The notes beneath the pieces were generated by a model. The model worked only from the letters and a program-made list of their open reading frames with translations, had not been told where the DNA came from and did not search any database. Source: Anastrepha obliqua (Eukaryota; Arthropoda; Insecta; Diptera; Tephritidae). From it: a stretch of 64,000 bases of DNA. The stretch covers positions 43,498,001-43,562,000 of the forward strand of contig NC_072895.1 in NCBI RefSeq assembly GCF_027943255.1. Reading direction: 5' to 3'. This document shows, one piece after another, positions 53,206 to 63,624 of this stretch. A program made the position numbers and the translations under genes. Each line of letters starts with the position of its first letter. Positions within the stretch are counted from its first letter, which is position 1.

Positions 53206-53209
53206 CTTT

Positions 53210-53440
53210 TGGCATGACGGAGCTCTTGTGTGACTTCCCAGTGTTTAGTTCTTTAAGTATTCTCCCAACTATTTATCCTGCATTAAGTTTCTGGCCAGTT
53301 GATAACACAGTTTGCTTCTGGACCACGAAAACCTGCTGCCGACCCCTTTCTAGAGAGTTCATCAGAAAATTCCTTCCTTTATATGCCACATTAGCCCAGA
53401 ACCCAGCAAAGCACAATTTTATTTGCTGCACCGAGTTAGT
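53210..53440 (-). mobile_element. LINE RNase H relic
   Basis: The minus strand reads, across stops, FCWVLG-CGI-RKEFSDELSR and KGSAAGFRGPEANCVINW, the RNase H end ('WVPGHxGIxGNExADELARxGSA'). Very decayed. Confidence 0.4.
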
Positions 53441-53449
53441 TTAGGTTCT

Positions 53450-54160
53450 TGAGGTATTTGTACACCAGTTTCGATTCCACAGAATCAGTTATATCAGTTA
53501 TACTTTCAGTCTGAAAGACGTTGGATATTTGTCCATTGGTTCACAGATTTTCGTGTATGTACGATAGATACGCGCACAGACTATATATAGTATTTGTTTT
53601 AGTGACTCCGTCTGTGAAAAATTCGAAACTTCTGAAGTCGACCAAAGGTCCTCCCAGGTTCCATATATCACATAGTCTGTTAATGAACAGATTATATTCT
53701 CATGCAGTATCTCGATTATGATACTTGTATGACCAAAGTCTGGAAGATCTTTCCCTAATAAGATTTGCATTTTTACTGGACTTCTGGCTGCCCATTTTTG
53801 AGGAAAAAATGCAGTGGGGACAGTCCTACTAGCGGTTCATGGCATCAGTTATTGCCAAGTAGGCTTATCTTTGACTTTGGCTCTCGGCCACCAAACAAGA
53901 GAGGCTTAGGTGATGATCGATCTATCATCGTGAACCAGTGAACCACTCTGGAGTCTAGACACCATCTCCTGCCTTCGACAATACTCAATGTCTAAATATG
54001 ATTTGCATGAGCTGAAGATAGCCAAAATGTTAATTATTCAATATCCAAAGTTAGTTATACATCAGATGAGTGATCTTTTCGAAACTCTGATTCGGTTGGT
54101 ATCTGGCTCGAGGCCCACTGTGGATATGAGTCATATAAGAACCAATAAGTCTTACTTTTC
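53450..54160. other. no feature recognised
   Basis: No frame or repeat I can name. Confidence 0.4.
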
Positions 54161-54164
54161 ATTT

Positions 54165-54480
54165 TCAAATCGTTCAACATCACTGCTGGAATATAAATTC
54201 AAAGACACAGAACGACCTGGTCCAGCATAAAAGTTCGGATAGACAGATATGGATGCATTTATCAGTGACGGCTTGCATCAAATGCAAAGAGGGTTTCCAG
54301 AATCATTGGGGATAACACAGTAAGCAATTTCCGTCTCTTAGATATTGTGGTTCATACAAAATAAGTAGAACTGAATGCCAAACGAGTTGAAGCTTTGTGT
54401 CATCGAACGACGATTTTGCGAGTCAGAAGCGCTAAACAGAAAAAACTGGATGCATCTACAGTTGTGACATGAAGTGCAAA
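54165..54480 (+). mobile_element. mauritiana-type mariner relic (N-terminal half)
   Basis: The plus strand reads LEYKFKDTERPGPA, TDMDAFISDGLHQMQRGFPE, SLGITQ-AIS, then ELNAKRVEALCHRTTILRV. It tracks 'FKxKDxERxGxPKKFxDxxLxxLLDE...QTQxELAxxLGVxxxxIS...YELxxRxVE' of the intact copies. Stops present; no termini. Confidence 0.5.
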
Positions 54481-54536
54481 ATTACCGCATTAGGACAAAG
54501 TGAAATAGAGTGTAGAGCAGAAATAGAGTGATAAGA

Positions 54537-54952
54537 AGAGTGGTAAAGTCCCATCTCAATGAACAAAACTAACACTTTATAAGTCTCTTATCATGCCCGT
54601 CCTCTCATATGGACGATGACAACTTCCGGAACAGTGACCTATATGAGCTTTACGACGACATAGACAAAGTGCAGCGAATAAAGATCCAGCCGTTTCGTTG
54701 ACTGGATCATGTCGTCCGAATGGATCTAAACGCTCCGGCTCTGAAAGTATCGATGCGATACCAGCTGGTGTTAGCAGAGAAAGAGGAAGACCTCCTCTGC
54801 GTTAGAAAGATCAGATGTGGACCAGGAGTTGGCTTCACTTGGTGTGTCCAACACGCGCCGGTTAGCACGAGAAAGAAATGACTGGTGCGGTTTGTTAAAC
54901 TCGGCCAAAATCGCATAAAAGCTAATAGCGCCAATTAGGAGGAACAGAAGTA
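54537..54952 (+). mobile_element. RTE-type LINE 3' fragment
   Basis: The plus strand retains NKTNTL-like 'TKLTLYKSLIMPVLSYG', then NSDLYELYDDIDKVQRIKIQ, RFR-LDHVVRMDLNAPALKV, and the end DQELASLGVSNTRRLARERN, with a purine tail at about 54935-54952. There are stops and deletions. It is the fourth fragment of this family in the window. Confidence 0.65.
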
Positions 54953-55024
54953 TTGAAAAAACTGTTTCGGTAAGATTTCTGTCGTTTAAATTTAATTCTG
55001 AGCTTTGTTGTATTAAGAGACTTA

Positions 55025-55385
55025 TAAAGGATGATCAGATTAAAGGTACTTTTTCCAATAGGGGTTTTTTGACAGATCAAGCGTGACTACTGAACCTCTA
55101 AAAACATGAAATGTTTATTGACATTTCGTCATGGAAAAACTTACGCCTTGACTATGTCAATAAGTGAAATTGCCATATTTGGACTGAAGAGCAACCCGAA
55201 GCCATTCAAGAGCATCCATTACATCCACTGCAGACAACAGTTTGAAGCGACTTATGAGCTAGAGGAATCATGTGCCCATATTTCGAATGGATTTATTGCG
55301 TCATCGTTTCAGTGAGCAATTTATCTCTCGTCTCGGCCCAAAGAATTGGCCACCAAAAATAATGAAGGTTGCCCAATCAATTTGA
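55025..55385 (+). mobile_element. DD41D (rosa-like) relic
   Basis: The terminal-looking GATGATCAGATTAAAGGTAC starts it. Inside are LDYVNK-NCHIWTEEQPEAI and QEHPLHPLQTTV, matching 'GYVNKQNCRIWSEDQPEEL...MHPEKVTV' of the 45.7-kb copy. SRLGPKNWPP (about 55330-55350) matches its ISRSGPVN block. Catalytic parts are mostly deleted. Confidence 0.5.
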
Positions 55386-55389
55386 ATTT

Positions 55390-57685
55390 TCGTTGTTTTA
55401 TTTCAATTTAAAATCCGTTATCTATAAACTGATCACACTTTAGTAACATTTTATGACAAATATAATATTTTTCTGGTACATTTTAACCCGTTACTTCTCT
55501 CCGTTATGAGTATTTCTTAAGCTTTCTTAGGAAACCTTCAAAAAATGCCCATTTATTGACGAGATAGAGAGGTAAAATATTCCACAAAAATGTTCCGAAT
55601 ACAGTCTTCCTGACGAGCCTAAGTATATCCTCCCCTCCTTTAGTCTTCCCTCTATCAGAATTAGTTTCAATGTTATATGTGGCTCCTGAAGGCTACATTT
55701 ACTTGGGCTTTGTACTAATCTAACAACTAATAACTAATAACATCTCCGAAAATCTATTTAGCAAAAGTGATATGCCTCCCGATTATCCGATGAGTTCAAG
55801 CCACCTCGACTAAACTCGTTAAAGAACTGGAAACTTGAGAAGGTACAGTGAGTCACACGCATTGTTGCATGCAAACACACGCAGTTTACATCTCTTTCAT
55901 CGGTGGCCCCACATGCATGTTGAAATTTCCCATTCGAAGCGTTGACTGCACCATTTGTATGCAACAAAAGCGTTGATAACAAAAACGGAAATCGCAAAAT
56001 GTGCAGCAACAAAAAAACGAAGATAATAATAAGATAAAAAATAAAGTAGACGAGAATGTCATCAAGAAAAAAGCAACAAAAAAGCAAGAATAATACCAAT
56101 GACAAACACTTGCACTGCTGTAACTTTTTGTGTTGTTGCATGCCACTTTGCAACATGCTGTTTAGCACACACGCAGTGGCAACACATGCACGTATACAAG
56201 TTTATTTTTACAAAGAAGTGCATAAATGAATATGTATGCATGTATGTATGTATATGTGTACGTATGTATGGGAGTATATATATGTATATGTATGTACTTA
56301 TACATATACAGAGAAGTATGGATATGCTTAGCATTAACCCTTTCCATGACTTTTGTTTTTAATCAGCTAGCCGCATATCCGTCCTAATCAAGCTGCAACA
56401 TTATCCTGCCGACTATAACGTTATGTACATATGTTGCAACAAGTATTGCACTACATGATGTATTGTCCGACGGCAGCAATAGTAGCAGCAACCACATTTG
56501 GTCATTCATTAAGTCTGGTTTGTTGCAACAAAAGTGAATTCATTACGCGCTCATATATGGTTTCGCATTGTATATACATACATATGTATGTGTGTAATTA
56601 CAGCCGAAGCATAAAACACACATTGACAATAACTACAAAAGCAAAAACAGCAACAACAACAAAAGCATGACAAACAAAGCACGACATCCAAGCCGCTCTT
56701 CAACTAAGTAATTATTTATTAAGTTTCCACACTTTTTCCAAGTCAGCGGCTTTCCATAGAATTACCTAACAAACACACACACGCACACTACTACATATAA
56801 AAATTCTTTTTAGCGCAGTCTCACCACTACATTGAGAACATTCAATTGCTCGTTTACTGGCAATTCATCGCAATTGCAATTGCTAACGGCTCTGCGCAGA
56901 ATAACCCCAAATGCTGATTTATTGTTGTACTCTTTTCTTTTTTTCTCTTTCAAGCAGTTCAGGCGTTTAATTTTCTCGTCTTGCAATTTTCCAAATATGT
57001 TGGAAAATTAACCGCATTTAATGAGTGGAAATTCTCTGATCTAATTTGAGGTTGGACGTAAAAATATGGAAGTCATTTCAAATTCAACTACCATTCAAGT
57101 TAATCAAAAAGTGTTTTGCAATAAAATTTGCTCGCCAAATGTGTGGAGTAAAGCATACATAATGCATTTAGTTGAGCAATGATTTGGCATTTTTTATTTT
57201 ATTTTTTAAACTCATCAATTGTTCACATATTGCTTGTGCTTTGTGCTCTAATAAAAAACAACCGCTGTTAGAGAGAGGTGCTCGTTGCATAGATAAGTGA
57301 CGAGATTCAAGCTGCGCTTCAGGGTGAGCTGTGAGTGCAGAAGCTCCTTTTGCTTGGATGGCCAACAAAGCCCTCCATAAAATATTTCCATGAATTGCAG
57401 AAGCGTGCAGGAAGCGGTTGAAATTATGTTTTACGAGGTGTGGCCATCAATCAATTTCAAATCAGATTTTTAAAACTTAAAATTGCAGAGATTCGTATTA
57501 AAATTGTACCACTTTAAATTCTAGCGGTCTGATAAATTTCACAATTGACATACACTTTGTACATTTTACATTGTGTTTTGATTATTCGACAGTTTTGCCT
57601 ACTTTCCTGTTTTCTTTTTATTGTAATTTTCAATAATATTTAAAACAATATAGTTTATTTGACAACATAAAAAAATAATTTGAGC
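55390..57685. other. non-coding stretch, no gene recognised
   Basis: From about 55780 it is a complex, motif-dense segment with TATG and AACAACAAC repeats, of the type found in fly introns and enhancers. No exon could be supported. Confidence 0.4.
56231..56307 (+). repeat. TATG/TATA-rich microsatellite
   Basis: Interrupted TATGTATG and TATATG units. They create antisense His/Tyr-rich frames with no meaning. Confidence 0.85.
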
Positions 57686-57691
57686 TTACAT

Positions 57692-57975
57692 CCTATTTGG
57701 GTGTTGCCGGAGTTCCTCCTCCTATTTGTGGCGTGCGTCTTGATGTTGTTCCACAAATGGAGGGACCTACAATTTCAAGCCGATTCCGAACGGCAGATAT
57801 TATTTATAAGAGCTTTTCCATGGCAGAAAAACATTCGGAGGTTTGCCATTGCTTGACGGGGGGCGACCGCTATTAAAACAAACATTTTCTATTGCTTGAT
57901 GTTCATGCACGCAGATTCGAACCTACGCACTCCCGCATGGTAGTCACGCACCAAGTCATTTGGTTATGGCGGCTG
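57692..57975 (-). mobile_element. SINE copy, nearly full length, diverged
   Basis: The minus-strand head remnant (CATAACCAAATGACTTGGTG, GCGTGACTACCATGCGG) and B box GGTTCGAATCTGC are followed by the body through TCGGAATCGGCTTGAAATTG and AACAACATCAAGACGCACGC. The GTACGCGCC end is not kept. There are many substitutions, so it is an older copy. Confidence 0.75.
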
Positions 57976-58149
57976 TTATTTGACCACAAGTATCATATAA
58001 ATCAAAGTGTCAAGCTTTCTACAAAGCTTTCAAAAAGATTTTTAAATCAAAGTGTCAAGCTTTTTATAAGATTTACGACAAATACGAGAAATTTTCAACA
58101 AAATTTGAAACTTATTGGTCAGAATTGAGAGAAAAAAGGTGAAGTATAC

Positions 58150-58327
58150 CGTTTTATAGCCTTTTGAATTTTTCTACAATATAATAATTTTTCCCTGACG
58201 ATGTTGCGCATTTACTCCACTTAACAAATGTACATTTTTTTATACACGGAAAACGCGGAACACCGTCAAGGAAAAAAATTATAAAAACCAAAGGGATTTG
58301 TTTTTATATATAAAATTTGTTAATATA
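58150..58327 (+). repeat. AT-rich dispersed repeat with hairpin, left of mariner
   Basis: Hairpin arms TGACGATGTTGCGCATTTAC (58196-58215) and GGAAAACGCGGAACACCGTC (58248-58267) pair with few mismatches. The repeat continues right of the mariner at 59615-59770 (AAACTTTATACCCAAAATTT, AAATCTTACACAAAGCTCAA), so the mariner landed inside it. Confidence 0.55.
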
Positions 58328-59612
58328 TTGGGAGGTTGAATTAGTTTTAAAGGTGACACACAGATGGCGCTATTTATCACTTTATCGCGTTGGCAATACT
58401 GAATATATATTCATGACAAAGCCTCATCCCTAGGCTTTGTTTATCAGTATCTGTCATTTCGCTGAAGTATAAACAACGCAGTGTTTTCGTGCTCCGAGTA
58501 TGTCAACTTTCGTGCCGTCGAAACGCAATTTGCGGGAAGCTTTGCTTTTCTGCTTCAATTTGAAAAAAAATACAGCCCAAGCCCGTGAATTGCTGCAGGA
58601 GACCTACCCAGACCATACTCCGTCGATTTCAACATGTGAGTACTGGTTTCGACGATTCAAAAGTGGTGATTTTCACACCGAAGACAAGGAGCGTCTTGGC
58701 CAGCCCAAAAAGTTCGAGGACGCGGAATTGGGCGAATTGGTAAACGAGGACTCGTGCCAAACCCAAGAAGAGCTTGCTGAATCATTGGGCGTTGATAAAT
58801 CAACCGTTTGCAAGCGTCTAAAAGCGATGGGAATGATCCAAAAGCAAGGACATTGGGTCCCGTACGAGTTGAAACTGCGCGACGTCGAACGGCGATTTTT
58901 TACGTGCGAATTGCTAATCGAGCGACAAAATCGGAAGGGTTTTTTGCATCGGGTGGTGACTGGCGACGAAAAATGGATCCACTACGATAACCCAAAACTC
59001 AAAAAATCATGGGGTTTGCCCGGCCACGCATCAACGTCGACGGCCAAGCAGAATATTCACGGCAAGAAAATCATGCTCTGCATTTGGTGGGATCAGGTCG
59101 GCGTCGTATATTTTGAGCTGCTCCAACCGGGCGAAACAATCACGGGCGATCGTTACCGACTGCAATTGATGCGTTTAAGCCGGGCATTGAAAGAAAAACG
59201 GCCGGAAACGGTAAAAAGGCACGACAAGGTTATTTTGCAACATGACAACGCTCGGCCGCATGTTGCTCAACCTGTCAAAAAATACCTTGGAACGCTTGGC
59301 TGGGAAGTGTTACCCCACCCGCCTTATAGTCCAGACATAGCTCCCTCCGATTATCATTTGTTCCGGCATATGAGTCTCGATTTGGCGGACCAGCTGTTCT
59401 CCTCGTACGAGGCTACCAAAATATGGGTTGAGTCATGGATAGCCAAGCAGCGGCCAGAATTTTGGAGAAACGGCGTCCGGAAATTGCCCGAAAGATGGGC
59501 GAAAGTTGTAGCTAGCGATGGCCAATACTTCGAATAAAATATTTTGTCCCGTTTTTTCACAATAAAGCCCCAAATCTTCGAAAAAACCTTTAAAACTAAT
59601 TCAACCTCCCAA
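58328..59612 (+). mobile_element. intact mauritiana-type mariner with perfect ends
   Basis: The 1285-bp element is bounded by perfect 27-bp inverted repeats starting TTGGGAGGTTGAATTAGTTT, flanked by TA duplications (58326-58327 and 59613-59614). It contains one open transposase gene in the centre. The combination of perfect ends, exact TA duplication and full ORF marks it as the best candidate for an active element in the window. Confidence 0.95.
58500..59537 (+). CDS. mariner transposase, intact (345 aa)
   Basis: DDE/D transposase that would bind the element's terminal repeats and move it between TA sites in nuclear DNA. It starts at ATG (MSTFVPSKRNLREALL) about 170 bases inside the left end. 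Residues 1-112 hold the two helix-turn-helix parts (FRRFKSGDFHTEDKERLG, SLGVDKSTVCKRLKAMG). The linker GHWVPYEL is at 118-124. Catalytic D156 (TGDEKWIHYDN), D249 (LQHDNARPHV) and D284 (APSDYHLF) have 34 residues between the last two. The end is ASDGQYFE, and length is the family norm. Closest in the window are the intact copy at 10.9 kb and the decayed one at 26.4 kb; all are Mos1-like (mauritiana) by motif. No stop, frameshift or missing key residue is seen. Confidence 0.95.
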   Translation: MSTFVPSKRNLREALLFCFNLKKNTAQARELLQETYPDHTPSISTCEYWFRRFKSGDFHTEDKERLGQPKKFEDAELGELVNEDSCQTQEELAESLGVDKSTVCKRLKAMGMIQKQGHWVPYELKLRDVERRFFTCELLIERQNRKGFLHRVVTGDEKWIHYDNPKLKKSWGLPGHASTSTAKQNIHGKKIMLCIWWDQVGVVYFELLQPGETITGDRYRLQLMRLSRALKEKRPETVKRHDKVILQHDNARPHVAQPVKKYLGTLGWEVLPHPPYSPDIAPSDYHLFRHMSLDLADQLFSSYEATKIWVESWIAKQRPEFWRNGVRKLPERWAKVVASDGQYFE

Positions 59613-60039
59613 TACAATATAAAACTTTATACCCAAAATTTTATTTTTAATATTGATTAAAAAGTTTGAAATTTTAATGAAAATTTGTCGAACTTTTATA
59701 AATCTTACACAAAGCTCAAAACGTCAATTTTCATGAAATTTTTGTGGAATTCTCTAGATTTGAATAAAAAATTAATGAAAACTAAAAAAAGGAAAAGAAA
59801 AGTAGTCAAAACAGGCAACTGTTGTGGTATAGGTTTTTCGAGAACTGTATTTACTTATTATCATCGTCAATGCACACCCCTTCACTAGCCATAGAATGCT
59901 CAGTACTAATCTTACAGTGTTCGAAGCAGTGCTGGAGTTCTGCTTATGTTTGCTCCTTCAGAATGTGTACCGTTTACTCTTTAATAGCTCCACCTGACTC
60001 AAAACTTATTATATTATATATAATATAGAATTGTTCTTA

Positions 60040-60322
60040 GAAAACAAATTGCAGTCACATGGTTAAACCAGTGTGGTCATATGGCATACAGCTCTGGGGC
60101 TGCACCAGTGAAAGCAACAAAAACATCATTCAACGATTCCAAAATAAAGTATTACGCGACATCGTTAGAGCGCCGTGGTACATTCGTAATTGCAATCTAC
60201 ATAAGGATCTTAATATAGACACCATTACGGATATCATAAAAAAATTCGCAAATAAACATAAAGAGAGACTTCGGCAGCACATCAATGATGAAGCAGCCAA
60301 ACCGCATGATCTCTTTTCATAA
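60040..60322 (+). mobile_element. jockey-clade LINE C-terminal fragment
   Basis: The frame reads MVKPVWSYGIQLWGCTSESN, then KNIIQRFQNKVLRDIVRAPW and YIRNCNLHKDLNIDTITDII, ending HDLFS. This is the typical jockey ORF2 stretch after the RT palm. It is 5'-truncated, and the 85 or so codons present are open. Confidence 0.75.
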
Positions 60323-60329
60323 AATTTTA

Positions 60330-61100
60330 TCTTTACTTGAGATGTTTTAATTTAATTAAATATATCTAAAATGAATTGCTTATTAGTTTTGTTAACTAGA
60401 TTGCAATAGTAATAAAATAAAAAAAGAACATGGTGAAACTTTCGGCGAGTGGTCTAAGACTATTTGACTAAAATGCGCTTGACAGTCAATGGGGAATGAT
60501 CCCATTTGCTTTGGTGTAGAATGCATGACTTAGCCTTTAACAATGCGCATAGTTCTTTTCTTATTATTTTACGGAGTTTCACCTTCATGTTTTTGTTGGT
60601 AGTAATGTTGACTAAAAGGTTGAATTGCAAGAACACACATGTTCGATTTTTCAAAATTCCATGTGAAATTTCCCAAAATTGTTTTATTACACTGAACTTT
60701 TTTCTGGCGATATTACCATCGGAAATTTTTTACTAGCTTTCATCATTATTAATAATAGCATTAAATGTGAAATACTAAAAAATCATGTTGAAAAGTGGAT
60801 ATGAATAAACTTAGTGATTTTTTAAGGTTTGTATGGACTTTTTCGTATTACACCGCAAAAGCGAACTTTAAAAGGTAAAAAAATAATAAAACTGATATAA
60901 TAACTTCAAGTTTTGTAACAAACCAACGAAATGATACGAAATTAAAAAAAAATCATCGAAAAATATCAAAAAATCTCTTGGCTAGAATTATCATAAAAAT
61001 GCAGGGGATGCAGTTTTGTAAGTCCATTCTATGAGTATTTTACCATAATATCGTGCCAGTTTCTAGTAGCTTATTTTTTTATTTTTTTGTGTTTTGGCGG
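60330..61100. other. no feature recognised
   Basis: AT-rich non-coding DNA. Confidence 0.45.
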
Positions 61101-61236
61101 CGAGGAATAAAGCATTTTCTGTCCCATAACGAAGCTCTAAAATTTTTATATGGAGAAAATGTACAGGACAGATCCCTGTACAAAAAGATTGCCAAAAATC
61201 AGCACAACTCTCGAACCACTTCGAATTTGCACTTTA

Positions 61237-61770
61237 TGAGGATCGTTTGAAAAATTCTTGCAAAGTCAGAGAGATGGCACTATTGACGCGTATCGAGATT
61301 ATGTTTAGTTAGTAGCATACCATATCTTGGAAGAGCACACACCAAGTTTCAGCCAGATCGGTATATTGCTTTGTGTTTGGCATTCGTTTGAATCTAGAAA
61401 GTCGGGTAATTTTCAAAACATTGACCAAAAAAAATTTCGTGTGATGAGTAAATATTAATTTAATTTCATAAATAATAGCGTTTCAAATCCAACTTGTCTT
61501 CCTCACTTGGCTCCCTTGGATCTCTCCGACTACTATTTGTTCCTCAATTTGAAGAAATGGCTGGCGAGAAAAAAGTTTTATTCAAACGAAAAGATGAGGC
61601 AGAAACGAATAGCTATTTTGCAGACTTGAACAAATCCCTTTATTCGGAAGAGATCAACAAACTAGAACTGGTGTTGGGCGAAGTATATACATAAGTCAAA
61701 AAATAAAAAAGCCTTACCCCAAAAACTTGTGTGGTTTCTATTTTTGCACGGAATTTTCAAACGACCCTCG
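61237..61770 (+). mobile_element. internally deleted irritans-like mariner
   Basis: The ends TGAGGATCGTTTGAAAAATT (left) and CGAGGGTCGTTTGAAAATTC (opposite strand of right) are inverted and flanked by TA (61235-61236, 61771-61772). The remaining coding part is C-terminal: CLPHLAPLDLSDYYLFLNLK (third-Asp block) and KKWLARKKFYSNEKM in one frame, FADLNKSLYSEEINKLELV in the next. The HTH and first two catalytic residues are deleted. The 534-bp copy sits inside the AT-rich dispersed repeat (61120-61236 and 61773-61940). Confidence 0.75.
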
Positions 61771-61944
61771 TATTGTGCCAAATTTAGTAGGCTATAAAAA
61801 TGCATATCCGAAGCTGCTCTGAAATCTTGATCAAACTTCGATTAAAATTTGTTGTATTTTTTTAGATTTTTAAAAGTTTGAAACTTTAAGTTATAAAAGT
61901 TATAAAAAAGTTATAAAAAAAAATAAATAAATAGTATAAACTTT

Positions 61945-63010
61945 GCATAACGACGCGCTGCTGTTAATATGAACACAGGTGTATGTTTTTGAGAAGTTGA
62001 AATAGGCAAGTCTACTTTCAATGCCCAGAGTTTTGTTAAGATCTTAACTTACTGCTAGTATATTAAAATCCATCTGGTATATTCTGGAAATCCTTGCCAC
62101 TTACCTAAAAATAAAAGAAAACACATGTTAATTAGTTACAAAATAATTTAAGAAGGTACATAAATAATTTAAGTAAAAAATGTATGCAGCAAATTAGTTT
62201 TTGCTGCACATTTCGCTTGCAGTTAAAACAAAAACGTATTATTAATTGATTCGGAAAAAGCTTTTACACAAATTTATTTATCATTATAAAGTTTTTTTAC
62301 GGAATTATTTTTCATATTCCTTTAGCAACTCCACATTTGACACATTATAGAATTTTCATATGTATATCAGTGCATGAGTTGTAATAAAAAGAATTTAAAT
62401 AACGACATGAACTCTATCTCTTGGGTACAAGCTCGTGAGCCGAGCAACATCTAACTTTCGCAACATTTGGTGTTGCTCTTCATTTCAGCAACAATGTTTC
62501 AATAGAAGCGAACATACGGAAAATATTGCAAGCAAATATATAGAAAAATTTAGAACATTTAGCCAAATGTCAAATCGAATTGTTTGTGTATTGCATGCAA
62601 AATAGAGATTGAATAAATTTCAAAAATTACCAATTAATTGACTTATGGTTTTCTTAGCCGGTAAGGTATCGTTTTTAAACAGCTGAATACAAGTGTAGAA
62701 AATAAAACATTATAACTATTTTCGCTAGAGTTGCGTGCAATCAAAATATTCAAGAAATCCGTGATATTTTGGTGGCATTAAGCGCATTGGGGGATTATTG
62801 CAATGAAACGGAAATTTTTACAAAAAAAAAATAATATACTATAAATGGAAAAATTGTATTTGTATTTGTATTCAGCTTCTGCTCCAAAGCGCAATTGTTT
62901 TTTCAGCAATGTTTTTTTGCTGATTGCTGACTGATTGAAAATGAATCTTCACAATTAAAGAAGGTGAGGCGGCAGCTGTAGTCAAGTGAGTTGGTGGATG
63001 AATACAATTC
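61945..63010. other. no feature recognised
   Basis: AT-rich non-coding DNA. Confidence 0.45.
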
Positions 63011-63011
63011 C

Positions 63012-63622
63012 GTAGGTATCGGATTCGGAACTCTACTGTGGGCATGAAACACCTAATGAAAGAAAAAATGTTTCTAATAGCGGTAACCCCTCGAAGAACA
63101 GAGCCAAAATTCCGGGTGAATTTCTGCAATGTTAAATATATATACTATATATAATTGGCGCGTACACCCTTTTTGGGTGTTTGGCCGAGCTCCTCCTCTT
63201 ATTTGTGGTGTGCGTCTTGATGTTGTTCCACAAATGGAGGGACCTACAGTTTCAAACCGACTCCGAACGGCAGATATTTTTTATGATGAGCTTTTTCATG
63301 GCAGTAAATACTCGGAGGTTTGCCATTGCCTGCCGAGCGGCGACCGCTATTACAAAAATGTTTTTCTTAATTTTGGTGTTTCACCGAGACTCGAACCGAC
63401 GTTCTCTCTGTGAATTCTGAATGGTAGTCACGCACCAACCCATTCGGCTGCGACGGCTGCAATGTAAAAGCTCCTGATAAAAACCAACTGTTGTTCCAGG
63501 ACAGCATATAACTGTGGGTATTTTCATTTATAGAACACCGACAAAACGTACACCACAAATGGAGGAACTTGGCAAAAACACCAAATAAAGGAAGTACGCG
63601 CCAATTATATATGTATATATAG
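63012..63622 (+). mobile_element. older SINE, split by a younger SINE
   Basis: The left piece (63012-63130) runs from a decayed head through TTCTAATAGCGGTAACCC to ATTTCTGCAATG. The right piece (63461-63622) continues AAAAGCTCCTGATAAAAACC, CACCACAAATGGAGGAACTT and AGTACGCGCCAATTATATAT with a (TA)n tail. Together they are one plus-strand SINE interrupted after its midpoint. Confidence 0.8.
63131..63460 (-). mobile_element. tRNA-derived SINE nested in another SINE
   Basis: Full-length minus-strand copy with head GCAGCCGTCGCAGCCGAATG, B box GGTTCGAGTCTC, body, GTGTACGCGCCAATTAT and an AT tail. CTGCAATGT occurs on both sides (about 63126-63133 and 63457-63465), the expected target-site duplication, derived from the host SINE's own TTTCTGCAATG sequence. 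Confidence 0.88.
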
Positions 63623-63624
63623 AA

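Noticed and set aside
55758..56168. 136-residue minus-strand frame with hydrophobic runs
   Set aside because: Composition-driven over AAC/AAG-rich DNA; no motif or splice context.
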